A DNA stretch of 9,756 bases. Origin: Candidatus Bathyarchaeota archaeon. GTDB lineage: Archaea; Thermoproteota; Bathyarchaeia; Bathyarchaeales; Bathycorpusculaceae. Every line of letters begins with the position of its first letter. Position 1 is the first letter of the stretch. A model generated the notes under the pieces. The model saw nothing but the letters and a program-made list of their open reading frames with translations. It made no database searches and had not been told where the DNA came from. The stretch covers positions 1 through 9,756 of the forward strand of contig PIYA01000030.1 in NCBI GenBank assembly GCA_003601785.1. Direction: 5' to 3'. Positions 1-6,727 of the stretch are shown in pieces. The translations under genes were made by a program, and so were the position numbers.

Positions 1-931
1 CATGTACTTCCATGAGGATATGGTTGCGAGGGCTGTGGAGCAGAGCGGTTTGAGAGGTGTTCTGGCTGAGGGGATAATCGAGGCTGGAGACGAGGCTTTG
101 GGTGAGAGAATGCTCAAGGAAAGTGTGAAATTTGCGGAGAATTTTAACGGATACGCGGACGGTAGAGTAACGGCGTTTCTAGGTCCCCACGCGGTTTACA
201 GTTGCAGCAGAGAACTTCTCGGAAAAATCAGGGAAAAAGCCTCAGAGTTGAACGTCGGTGTACACATTCACTTGGCGGAATCAAGAGACATGGTTAAGGG
301 GTTCGAGGAGAAACACGGCTTGAGCGAGGTTGAATTCTTGAACAATATAGGATTCTTAAACAGTGATGTGTTGGCTGCGCATTGTATAAACTTGTCAACA
401 AGGGATATGCAGATTTTAAGCCGTCAAGGTGTTAATGTTGCATATAATCCTGTGGCTAACATGAAACTCGGTTTAGGTGTGCCGAAAGTGAAAGATTTGA
501 TGGGTTTGGGTGTCAATGTGGGTTTGGGAACGGATGGTGCGGCGAGCAACAACACGTTGGACATGTTTGAAACCATGAAGGTTGCAGCCTTGGCTCAAAA
601 GGCATTATATTCTAATCCGAAGGTTTTGTCGGCTTATGAAGTTTTGAGGATGGCGACTGTAAACGGAGCTAAAGGCTTAGGTCTTGAAGAAGTTGGCTCA
701 CTTGAGGTTGGAAAAAAGGCTGATATTATCTTAATAAACCTTTCAAAGCCTCATCTGAAACCATTACACAACATTTACGCGAGCATGGTCTATTCAGCCC
801 GTGCAAGCGATGTGGAGACCGTTATTGTCAACGGAAAGATTTTGATGGAAAACAGAAAGGTGAAAAGCCTAGACGAGTCCCTTGTGATGGAGAAAGCTGA
901 AAAAGCAGCCTTTAATTTGCTGTCAAGATAA
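1..931 (+). CDS. mtaD: MtaD/SAH deaminase-type amidohydrolase, 5'-truncated by the window edge
   Basis: This is the C-terminal part (309 readable residues) of an amidohydrolase-superfamily deaminase of the 5-methylthioadenosine / S-adenosylhomocysteine deaminase group, which removes the 6-amino group of adenosine-type by-products of SAM metabolism. Visible motifs are HIHLAE (residues 88-93; H90 a metal ligand and E93 catalytic by family comparison), AAHC (H127) and GTDGAASNN (177-185; D178 metal/catalytic). GPHAVYSCS at 61-69 is a family substrate-pocket segment. The C-terminus ends in the usual VGSLEVGKKADIILI composite-domain strand. Full-length members are about 420-440 aa and carry the first metal motif (HxH) near residue 55-65, so roughly 110-130 residues lie upstream of the window. 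The ATG at position 2 is an internal Met, not a start. Substrate cannot be fixed from sequence: archaeal relatives (DadD) also deaminate 5'-deoxyadenosine, and guanine or triazine deaminases share the fold. It is separated from the next gene by 53 nt containing a promoter-like element. Confidence 0.85.
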   Translation, partial: MYFHEDMVARAVEQSGLRGVLAEGIIEAGDEALGERMLKESVKFAENFNGYADGRVTAFLGPHAVYSCSRELLGKIREKASELNVGVHIHLAESRDMVKGFEEKHGLSEVEFLNNIGFLNSDVLAAHCINLSTRDMQILSRQGVNVAYNPVANMKLGLGVPKVKDLMGLGVNVGLGTDGAASNNTLDMFETMKVAALAQKALYSNPKVLSAYEVLRMATVNGAKGLGLEEVGSLEVGKKADIILINLSKPHLKPLHNIYASMVYSARASDVETVIVNGKILMENRKVKSLDESLVMEKAEKAAFNLLSR

Positions 932-932
932 A

Positions 933-940
933 CTTATTTA
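933..940 (+). promoter_or_regulatory. Candidate archaeal TATA element for the ABC exporter operon
   Basis: CTTATTTA preceded by GATAAA looks like a BRE/TATA element. Its centre would put the transcription start near 960-965, about 20 nt before the ATG at 985. This fits a short leader carrying the Shine-Dalgarno site and argues against the in-frame GTG at 955 as a start. The call rests on pattern only. Confidence 0.4.
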
Positions 941-974
941 GCTTTAGACGTTATGTGTATCTTCTTCAGCGTTC

Positions 975-979
975 AGGTG
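975..979 (+). promoter_or_regulatory. Shine-Dalgarno site deciding the ABC ATPase start
   Basis: AGGTG matches the anti-Shine-Dalgarno of archaeal 16S rRNA (core GGAGGTGA) and lies 5 nt before ATG 985. The upstream in-frame GTG at 955 has no comparable site and would fall at or before the predicted transcription start, so 985 is chosen. Confidence 0.6.
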
Positions 980-984
980 TAAAA

Positions 985-1944
985 ATGCCGAAACCGATAA
1001 TAAGAATTGTAAATCTCACGAAAAAATTTGGAAATCTAACAGCAGTTGACCATTTAAACCTGGAGATTGAGGAAGGAGAGATTTTAGGTCTTCTGGGTCC
1101 TAACGGAGCGGGGAAGACAACAACGCTGCTTATGTTGACAACTGTTCTCAGACCCACCGAAGGAACGGCTTTTGTTGGACCATACGACGTGACGCAGGAG
1201 CCAGACAAGGCTAGAACCTTGGTTGGAATGGCTTTTCAAGATCCGAAGGTCTTATGGGTTAGCACTCCTTGGGACATACTGAACTGGCATGCGAAGGTCT
1301 GTGGTATCCCGTCTAATGAGAGGGAGAAACGTTTAAGGTGGGTTTTAGAGGAAGTCGGCTTGTGGAATGAGCGGAGAAAAAGCGTTCACACGTTTTCTGG
1401 AGGTATGCGTAAAAGAATCGAAGTAGCCAAAATACTGGTTCAGAGACCGAAAATCGCGATTATCGATGAACCGACAACGCAGATTGACATCGTGGGTAAG
1501 CATAGGATTTGGAACATGATCAGAAGTCTGAGAGATGAAGGATCAACCATACTGCTCGCCACAAACGAGCTTTACGAGGCAGATGTGCTTTCAGACCGTG
1601 TAGCAATAATACACAGAGGCAAACTCTTGGTTTGCGACAACCCTAAAAAATTGAAGGACAGCATACCGGGCGGAGACGTGATAGAGGTTGTCTTGGGAAA
1701 AGACGTTTCAAAAAAATGCTTGGAAGAAGTAGAGCGTATGAATCGTGTGGTCGATGTCTTATCAACCAAGCCTAACCATCTGAAGATTTACTTGAACAAA
1801 GCCGAGGAAGTGCTGCCTCAGATCACGGAGTTCTTCCTTAAGATGCGCATTCCAATCAAGTCTGTTCAGATGAGTGAACCCACGTTGGATGACGTTTTCG
1901 CTCATTACACAGGGTTAACCATTGAGGAAGCTGAGAAACGATGA
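985..1944 (+). CDS. ABC-2 exporter ATPase (DrrA/CcmA-like), with substituted switch histidine
   Basis: A 319-aa ATP-binding subunit of an ABC-2 type exporter, expected on the cytoplasmic face of the membrane driving the two permeases encoded next. Motifs (numbered from ATG 985): Walker A GPNGAGKT (38-45), Q-loop Q85, signature FSGGM (137-141), Walker B IAIIDEPT (157-164; D161, E162). The C-terminal extension (about 230-319) ends in PTLDDVFAHYTG, typical of DrrA-type drug, lipid and polysaccharide exporters. Two departures are visible. The switch-histidine position of the usual TTHYMEEA motif is Asn (ATNELYEAD, N194), and the D-loop reads QIDI where GLDP is usual. Walker A, Walker B and signature are intact, so ATP binding should be retained. 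The stop overlaps the next start in an ATGA junction, implying co-translation. The transported substrate cannot be told; multidrug, lipid or polymer export are all possible. Confidence 0.9.
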   Translation: MPKPIIRIVNLTKKFGNLTAVDHLNLEIEEGEILGLLGPNGAGKTTTLLMLTTVLRPTEGTAFVGPYDVTQEPDKARTLVGMAFQDPKVLWVSTPWDILNWHAKVCGIPSNEREKRLRWVLEEVGLWNERRKSVHTFSGGMRKRIEVAKILVQRPKIAIIDEPTTQIDIVGKHRIWNMIRSLRDEGSTILLATNELYEADVLSDRVAIIHRGKLLVCDNPKKLKDSIPGGDVIEVVLGKDVSKKCLEEVERMNRVVDVLSTKPNHLKIYLNKAEEVLPQITEFFLKMRIPIKSVQMSEPTLDDVFAHYTGLTIEEAEKR

Positions 1945-2744
1945 TCAGCCTTAGGAATGTTTGGGTTGTTGCGGAGAGGGATTTGAGGACTTTTCTCAAT
2001 TACAAGCATGTTTTGATTATGCGTGCCTTATGGTTTCTGGCTCAGATAGCCCTGTTCGGATTGGTGGTTAATAAGATGCTTAGACCAGATGTTCAAGAAG
2101 CCGTTGGAGGAAGCTACTTCAGTTTTTACGCAGCGGGAATAATAATATCTCTACTTTACTCTACGTCAGTTTTCATAGGATACGATATATATGAGGAGGC
2201 AGACCACGGTGTAATCGAATATTTGCTTAGTCTACCGGTTTCAAGAAAAGAGCTTGTTCTCGGAAGGTCGATAGGTGGAGGCTTGAGAAGTTTTCTCTAC
2301 GTAAGTCCCATGCTCATGGTTGTTTTATACTTGATATGGTCTTCGAATCCGCAATCCTTTGTTAGTCCGTTGCAGCTTTTCATAGCCTTCCTCGCGCTTT
2401 TCCTTTTCACTTTCGGCGTTTCAGGCTTTAGCATAACGTTAGCTGTAAGCATAAAATCTTCAGACAAGTTTGACATTTTTCTAGGAATGATAAACGCGTT
2501 AATCGTCAGGTTAAGCACGACGCTTTACCCGCTTGTTTACATGCCCTCATACTACGCTGGTATAGCACAGTTTAATCCTTTAACCTTTGCAGCTGACCTT
2601 TTCCGGTGGGGTGCAGGATTGGAATCTGCTGTCTTAACGGCTCCTGCAATAGCAATTTTTGGAATAATTTCTTTCTTTTCACTTTTCACTTTTCTGGGCA
2701 TATTTTTACATGAGAGAGTATTAGAGGGCGGTAGTTGGCAGTGA
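1941..2744 (+). CDS. ABC-2 type permease subunit 1
   Basis: A 267-aa integral membrane protein with about six hydrophobic segments (roughly residues 27-45, 60-80, 117-133, 143-170, 178-200, 232-256), the usual size and topology of an ABC-2 family transmembrane subunit. A basic, amphipathic N-terminus (WVVAERDLRTFLNYKH) precedes helix 1, as is common in this family. The loop after helix 2 carries VIEYLLSLPVSRKELVLGR (91-109), the conserved ABC-2 cytoplasmic segment (LLSLPxxRxEL) likely to contact the ATPase. FNPLTFAADLFR (211-222) matches the family's late NP motif. The start ATG overlaps the ATPase stop (ATGA). It is clearly a paralogue of the next gene, so the pump is probably a heterodimer of the two permeases plus an ATPase dimer. 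Confidence 0.88.
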   Translation: MISLRNVWVVAERDLRTFLNYKHVLIMRALWFLAQIALFGLVVNKMLRPDVQEAVGGSYFSFYAAGIIISLLYSTSVFIGYDIYEEADHGVIEYLLSLPVSRKELVLGRSIGGGLRSFLYVSPMLMVVLYLIWSSNPQSFVSPLQLFIAFLALFLFTFGVSGFSITLAVSIKSSDKFDIFLGMINALIVRLSTTLYPLVYMPSYYAGIAQFNPLTFAADLFRWGAGLESAVLTAPAIAIFGIISFFSLFTFLGIFLHERVLEGGSWQ

Positions 2745-3508
2745 AGGCTATATTATACATTATGGAACGCGACCTCAGATATTTTTTCAGGTACAAGTGG
2801 TGGCTGGCTGGGATGGTGAGCATGAACCTTGCGGACCTTTTTATAATGGCTGTGGTTTACACGAGAATGGTTGATCCAAAAATTGGAAACTATTTCTTGT
2901 TCTTTTCACCTGGAATAACAATAACAGCTCTTTTCGCTGCTGCCTTTATGATTGGAAGGGAGATTAACAGGGAGATTAGACGTGAAATTTCCCATTACAT
3001 GCTAAGTCTGCCTATTAAAAGATGGGAGTTAGCCTTTGGAAGGGTTCTAGCTGGAGCCGTACGAGGGATTATTTACATGATTCCTCTGCTTCTAACAACC
3101 TTAGCGGTGACAGCTCTTCTAGCTGGAAATGTTCCATCTGCGTTAGAGATTTTAACGATAATTTTAGCCCTGTTCCTTATATCGATTGGAACTTCTGGTT
3201 TAAGCATAACGATCGCCGTTTCAACGACAAGCTTTGAGAAGTACGTAACGACGAGAGGAGTGGTCTATTACGTTCTTTTCTTCTGCAGCACGGTTTTCTA
3301 TCCGTTAAAGTTTATAGAAAGTGTGATGCCGCAAGCGTTCGCACTTATAGCCAAGTATAACCCGTTAAGTTGTGGAGCTGACCTTGCAAGATCCTTCCTT
3401 CTTAGGAATCAGTCTATTGAACTTTTTATGCCTCTTGACTTGATGGTTTTCGCTTTAATTTTTGCTTCAGCAGCCTTGTTTGCATACATGAAGATCATGC
3501 AGAAATAG
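2735..3508 (+). CDS. ABC-2 type permease subunit 2
   Basis: A 257-aa integral membrane protein with six predicted helices. It is paralogous to the preceding permease, sharing the order of MERDLRYFFRYK near the N-terminus, ISHYMLSLPIKRWELAFGR (85-103), TSGLSITIAVS (153-163) and YNPLSCGADLARSF (208-221). It probably pairs with subunit 1. The start is uncertain. TTG 2735 has GAGGG about 6 nt upstream. GTG 2741 would give a 4-nt GTGA overlap with the preceding stop, mirroring the ATGA junction one gene earlier, and shortens the protein by two residues. The stop at 3506-3508 is followed by a short inverted repeat and AT-rich spacer, so the exporter operon most likely ends here. Confidence 0.88.
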   Translation: MAVKAILYIMERDLRYFFRYKWWLAGMVSMNLADLFIMAVVYTRMVDPKIGNYFLFFSPGITITALFAAAFMIGREINREIRREISHYMLSLPIKRWELAFGRVLAGAVRGIIYMIPLLLTTLAVTALLAGNVPSALEILTIILALFLISIGTSGLSITIAVSTTSFEKYVTTRGVVYYVLFFCSTVFYPLKFIESVMPQAFALIAKYNPLSCGADLARSFLLRNQSIELFMPLDLMVFALIFASAALFAYMKIMQK

Positions 3509-3521
3509 GCTTTTTAAAGCC
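3508..3521 (+). repeat. Short inverted repeat GGCTTT/AAAGCC at the end of the ABC operon
   Basis: GGCTTT-TT-AAAGCC is a 6-bp inverted repeat with a 2-nt centre, starting on the last base of the permease stop codon and containing a run of five T. It could help end the ABC transcript, since archaeal termination favours T-runs. Equally, its TTTTTAAAG core could be a TATA element for the downstream gene. The sequence does not decide between these. Confidence 0.35.
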
Positions 3522-3530
3522 ATTAAAGGG

Positions 3531-3542
3531 TTAAAATTTATG
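3531..3542 (+). promoter_or_regulatory. Candidate TATA region for the acetyl-CoA synthetase alpha gene
   Basis: TTAAAATTTATG lies about 25 nt before a plausible transcription start near 3565, leaving a leader of about 30 nt to ATG 3595. The 86-nt spacer after the ABC operon supports a separate transcript. There is no strong Shine-Dalgarno; only a weak GAAGG at about 3582-3586. Confidence 0.3.
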
Positions 3543-3594
3543 AGTGTGAAAGGACTTTATGTTCTTTCTCACCTAATTGTCAGAAGGCAGATTT

Positions 3595-4953
3595 ATGGAA
3601 AACGTGAAGGCTATCTTCGAACCGAAAACCGTTGCGTTGATAGGTTCAAGCAGGATTAAGGAAAAGGTTGGAATGGCTTCCCCTCAGCTCTTTGAAAACG
3701 TTGTCTACAACATGAGGAAGTTTTTTCGTGGGAAAACTTACGTTTTAGACGTGGATGCAAACGCTGAATACACAAGAGTTGACGAACTTCCGGAAACTCC
3801 CGACATGGCTGTTCTCATGCTTCCACCTGAGCAGTCAATTGAACAGGCGGAAAAATGTGCAGAAAAGAGGGTGAAAGCGCTCGTCGGGATCACGGGCGGC
3901 TACAAGGATGACCAGCGTAGGCGGTTGCTTAAACTCAAAGAAGAATACGGCGTCCGCATTTTGGGACCTAACACGATTATGGGTGTGATAAACGCTGCGA
4001 ACGGTTTGAACACAACTTTTGAAAGGGATGTCATGCCAAGAAAGGGAAGTATCGCCGTTATATGTCAAAGCGGCGGTGTTGGCGCGTGTCTGCTCGATTG
4101 GGCGTGCTTCTATAACGTTGGCATAAGCAAGCTGGCTTTTATGGGAGACAAAATAGATGTGGATGACGTTGATTTGCTGCGTTACCTTGGAGAAGATGAA
4201 GAAACTAAGGTTGTCTGCTTGTACATGGAGGGAATCAAAAAGGGAAGAGAATTCATAGAAGAAGCCAGAAAAATAGTGAAGAAAAAACCCCTTGTTGTGT
4301 TGAAGGGCGGGATAACAGAGGAATCCGTAAAAAGGGCAAAATCTCACACAGCCTCCATAGCTGGATCTGATGAAATATTTAACGCAGCTCTCAAAAAGGC
4401 GGGGATAATAAGGGTGGAAGACATCGAGGAATTGATGAACTCTGCTATCGCCTTGTCAAAGCAGCCTCCGATGCATGGAGATAACATAGCGATTGTAAGC
4501 AACGTAGGCGGACCTGCAATACTGGCTGCAGACGCGGTTGCAAGGAACAACCTAAAACTTGCAGCTTTATCGGATGAAACTAAGAGGAAGATTGAAGGCT
4601 TGTATCCGGGTGTGGATGCGACAAATCCTATAGATATGATAGCTGATGCAAGGGCTGAAAGGTACTCAAAGGTTTTGGAGTTGGTGTTAAAAGACAAGAG
4701 TGTAGACGGAGTGTTGATAATAAACATGCTTAAGTCTTGTTTTTTTGAGCCTGAAGACGCTGAAGTCATTCCTAAAATTGCTAGGAAGTACCCGGGAAAA
4801 CCTGTTGTTGACGTTCCAGCTGGTGGGGAAGACTTTGCCTTGGTTTACAAAGTGTTGGGTGACACGAACATTCCGCTTTACAATCTACCTGAAAAAGCTG
4901 TGAAAGCCTTAAAAGCTTTGAGGCTTTACGGTAGAGTCCTTGAGAAGCACTAA
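3595..4953 (+). CDS. acdA: Acetyl-CoA synthetase (ADP-forming), alpha subunit
   Basis: A 452-aa alpha subunit of the ADP-forming acyl-CoA synthetase family (acyl-CoA + ADP + Pi to acid + CoA + ATP), the archaeal route for conserving thioester energy in sugar and peptide fermentation. Domain order (numbered from ATG 3595): CoA-binding Rossmann domain (about 5-130) with ALIGSSR (14-20) and LGPN (123-126); succinyl-CoA-ligase-like domain with QSGGVG (158-163), GDKIDVDD (184-191) and YMEG (210-213; E212 fits the conserved Glu that contacts phosphohistidine); then SHTASIAGSD (250-259), in which H251 is the expected phosphorylated histidine. A further ligase-like domain follows to the C-terminus. 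An in-frame TTG lies at 3577, but MENVKAIFEPKTVAL at 3595 fits the usual short N-terminus better. No ATP-grasp beta subunit is adjacent; in some archaea it is encoded elsewhere. Acyl preference (acetyl, branched-chain or aryl) cannot be read from sequence. Confidence 0.88.
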   Translation: MENVKAIFEPKTVALIGSSRIKEKVGMASPQLFENVVYNMRKFFRGKTYVLDVDANAEYTRVDELPETPDMAVLMLPPEQSIEQAEKCAEKRVKALVGITGGYKDDQRRRLLKLKEEYGVRILGPNTIMGVINAANGLNTTFERDVMPRKGSIAVICQSGGVGACLLDWACFYNVGISKLAFMGDKIDVDDVDLLRYLGEDEETKVVCLYMEGIKKGREFIEEARKIVKKKPLVVLKGGITEESVKRAKSHTASIAGSDEIFNAALKKAGIIRVEDIEELMNSAIALSKQPPMHGDNIAIVSNVGGPAILAADAVARNNLKLAALSDETKRKIEGLYPGVDATNPIDMIADARAERYSKVLELVLKDKSVDGVLIINMLKSCFFEPEDAEVIPKIARKYPGKPVVDVPAGGEDFALVYKVLGDTNIPLYNLPEKAVKALKALRLYGRVLEKH

Positions 4954-4958
4954 TTATA

Positions 4959-4967
4959 TCTTTTAGA
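4959..4967 (+). promoter_or_regulatory. Candidate TATA element for the kinase/RNase J operon
   Basis: TCTTTTAGA lies about 26 nt before a plausible transcription start near 4989, which would leave a leader of about 20 nt that includes the AGGTGG ribosome-binding site. The spacer after the preceding gene is only 56 nt, so read-through from it is also possible. Confidence 0.35.
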
Positions 4968-4999
4968 GCTGCGAATCTATCTGGTAGTTGCTTATCTTA

Positions 5000-5005
5000 A
5001 GGTGG
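5000..5005 (+). promoter_or_regulatory. Shine-Dalgarno site supporting a TTG start
   Basis: AGGTGG matches the archaeal anti-Shine-Dalgarno and ends 4 nt before TTG 5010. No ATG lies in frame near the start of the conserved region (the first internal Met is residue 47), so this site is the main reason for accepting TTG as the initiator. Confidence 0.6.
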
Positions 5006-5009
5006 AAAT

Positions 5010-6725
5010 TTGCTTCAAAAAAGGGAATACCTAAACGAGAAATTGGAAAAGCATATCCTCAATTTCAGCAGACGTATAGCGGGTTCTTGTAAGATAAAAG
5101 CCGTGTGTATCTGCGGCGACTATGCTTCGGGGTTCTGCAATAAGGAAATGGTGGTGGAAGTTTTACTTGTGATTCACAGATTTCAGCCCAGGCTGATGAG
5201 TTATGTGAAAACTTTTGATGATCGAAACATTTTGGTCTTCGCTGTTGACGACTGGGTTTTTGAAAGGGATGTGGAGAGAGGATTTTTGGGTGAAGCCTTG
5301 GCTGGAAGAATAATTTTTCCCTATGTTCCATTGTTGAATGAGGAATACTTGCGTTTTCAAGAGGTTAAATTGAAAAAGCGTTTGATCGTTGAACTTTTGG
5401 AAAACCTAGTTTTGAGCTTTCCAGAGCTATCTTATGAATTTAGGATAAAACCAGAGTATTTTATGTATGAAACAATGTTGAACATGACCCGTGTTTTTCC
5501 GCCTCTCGTTTACAGTCTGCTCAATCTTATGCGGAAGGAAGTTAAGAAAAGAAATATAGAGTTGATGGCGCATGGATTTTCCGAGGCTTTAAGGGAACTG
5601 GAGAAAGAAGGATTCATCAAATTTTCCAATGGATACTTAAGAATATCTGAAGAGTTCGTGGAACACGCCAGAAGCCGGAAAGTCAGTTTCATAAACTTTT
5701 TCAGAACCGCTCAGAAGACCACTCAAAGAACCCTCTTCACGACTTTACTCGGTGTTTTTCCTAAGGTTATGAACGTCTTCTCACAGAGCAAGGAACTCTT
5801 TTTGAAATCTCGGAAGAACGCCGAGGAAGAGTTGATGCTTGTCCGCGGATTGGAAGACCCTCAGAGGTTTTTGTATATTCCAACCGCGCGGGGACTTGTT
5901 CCTCTGGCTGACAGAATGGATATTGAAAGTTTCGTTAGAAAAACACTTTCCGCCGGTGAGGATGTTAAGTTTAAGATTAAGAGGGTTGGAGGCGTCTTAA
6001 ATGATGTTTACCTTGTTGAGGCTTCCCCTCTGAACGGTGAACAAAAGTTTATTGTCAAAAGGTTTAAGAACTGGTCAAGTTTTAAATGGTTTCCCTTGGC
6101 TCTGTGGACCTTAGGGACAAGAACCTTTGCTGTTTCCGGACGTTCAAGACTGGAAAGGGAATGCGCCATAAACCAGTTTCTGCATTCTAGGGGCTACAGA
6201 GTTCCGAGGATTCTTCATGTAAACCATAATGAACGATTGGTTTTCATGGAATATGTTGAGGGGAAAAGCTTGACCGATGTGATAAAGAGTGTTGCACGGA
6301 CAAAGAGAGGTAGGAATGCAAAACAAGAGTTGGCAATTATAAGCGAAGTCGGTGAGAAGGTAGCTGAGGTTCACGCGCTCGGCATAACATTGGGAGACAC
6401 TAAGCCTGAAAACTTCATGGTTAAAGAAAGAGAAGTTTACATGATGGATTTCGAGCAAGCGTCAAGAAAAGGCGACAAGGCTTGGGATATAGCTGAATTC
6501 CTATATTACAGTGGACATTACATTCCACCTTTTGTTGGGACTCATCCCGTCAAACTTATCGCCGAAAGCTTCATCGGAGGATATTTAAAAGCTGGAGGAG
6601 ATGTTAAAGCCGTGAAAAACGCTGGAAAACCAAAATACACAAAAGTTTTCAGTATATTCACGTTTCCACATGTAATTTTGGCTATTTCAAATATCTGTGG
6701 AAAAAGCGGGCAAGCTGGAAGATAA
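5010..6725 (+). CDS. Nucleotidyltransferase-like / winged-helix-like / RIO-Bud32-like kinase fusion protein
   Basis: A 571-aa soluble protein of three parts. (1) Residues about 10-110 resemble a minimal nucleotidyltransferase fold: ICGDYASG (34-41) sits where GSxxxG is expected. The DxD of the usual SDIDLLVV strand is replaced (VVEVLLVI, 48-55), so catalysis looks lost. (2) Residues about 150-220 are helical and end in a winged-helix-like stretch (ALRELEKEGFIKFSNGYLRI, 193-212). (3) Residues about 320-540 form an atypical kinase: glycine loop RVGGVLNDVYLV (325-336), FIVKRF with K350 as the beta-3 Lys, RLERE (380-384) as the likely helix-C Glu, hinge FMEYVEGKSL, catalytic loop GDTKPENF (462-469; D463, N468), and DFE (480-482) in place of DFG. 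The closest families by motif are RIO/Bud32 and lipopolysaccharide (Kdo) kinases; the phosphate acceptor is unknown. The TTG start is supported by AGGTGG upstream. The stop lies 2 nt before the RNase J-type gene, implying a shared mRNA. Confidence 0.75.
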   Translation: MLQKREYLNEKLEKHILNFSRRIAGSCKIKAVCICGDYASGFCNKEMVVEVLLVIHRFQPRLMSYVKTFDDRNILVFAVDDWVFERDVERGFLGEALAGRIIFPYVPLLNEEYLRFQEVKLKKRLIVELLENLVLSFPELSYEFRIKPEYFMYETMLNMTRVFPPLVYSLLNLMRKEVKKRNIELMAHGFSEALRELEKEGFIKFSNGYLRISEEFVEHARSRKVSFINFFRTAQKTTQRTLFTTLLGVFPKVMNVFSQSKELFLKSRKNAEEELMLVRGLEDPQRFLYIPTARGLVPLADRMDIESFVRKTLSAGEDVKFKIKRVGGVLNDVYLVEASPLNGEQKFIVKRFKNWSSFKWFPLALWTLGTRTFAVSGRSRLERECAINQFLHSRGYRVPRILHVNHNERLVFMEYVEGKSLTDVIKSVARTKRGRNAKQELAIISEVGEKVAEVHALGITLGDTKPENFMVKEREVYMMDFEQASRKGDKAWDIAEFLYYSGHYIPPFVGTHPVKLIAESFIGGYLKAGGDVKAVKNAGKPKYTKVFSIFTFPHVILAISNICGKSGQAGR

Positions 6726-6727
6726 AC

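Noticed and set aside
2..4. ATG at the left edge as the start of the amidohydrolase
   Set aside because: The protein would lack the N-terminal HxH metal motif and about 110-130 residues usual for the family, and MYFHEDMV matches an internal family segment, so the gene begins outside the window.
955..984. Upstream GTG extension of the ABC ATPase
   Set aside because: AGGTG sits 5 nt before ATG 985, while GTG 955 has no ribosome-binding site and lies at or before the likely transcription start.
3577..3594. TTG start for the acetyl-CoA synthetase alpha subunit
   Set aside because: No ribosome-binding site precedes it, and the added six residues are not expected in a family that starts close to its Rossmann domain. 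It is not excluded.
3835..4347. Long open frame of 170 codons on the minus strand inside the acetyl-CoA synthetase gene
   Set aside because: It lies wholly antisense to a gene with clear family motifs. Its translation is low in complexity of pattern, rich in Phe and Ser, and matches no family I know.
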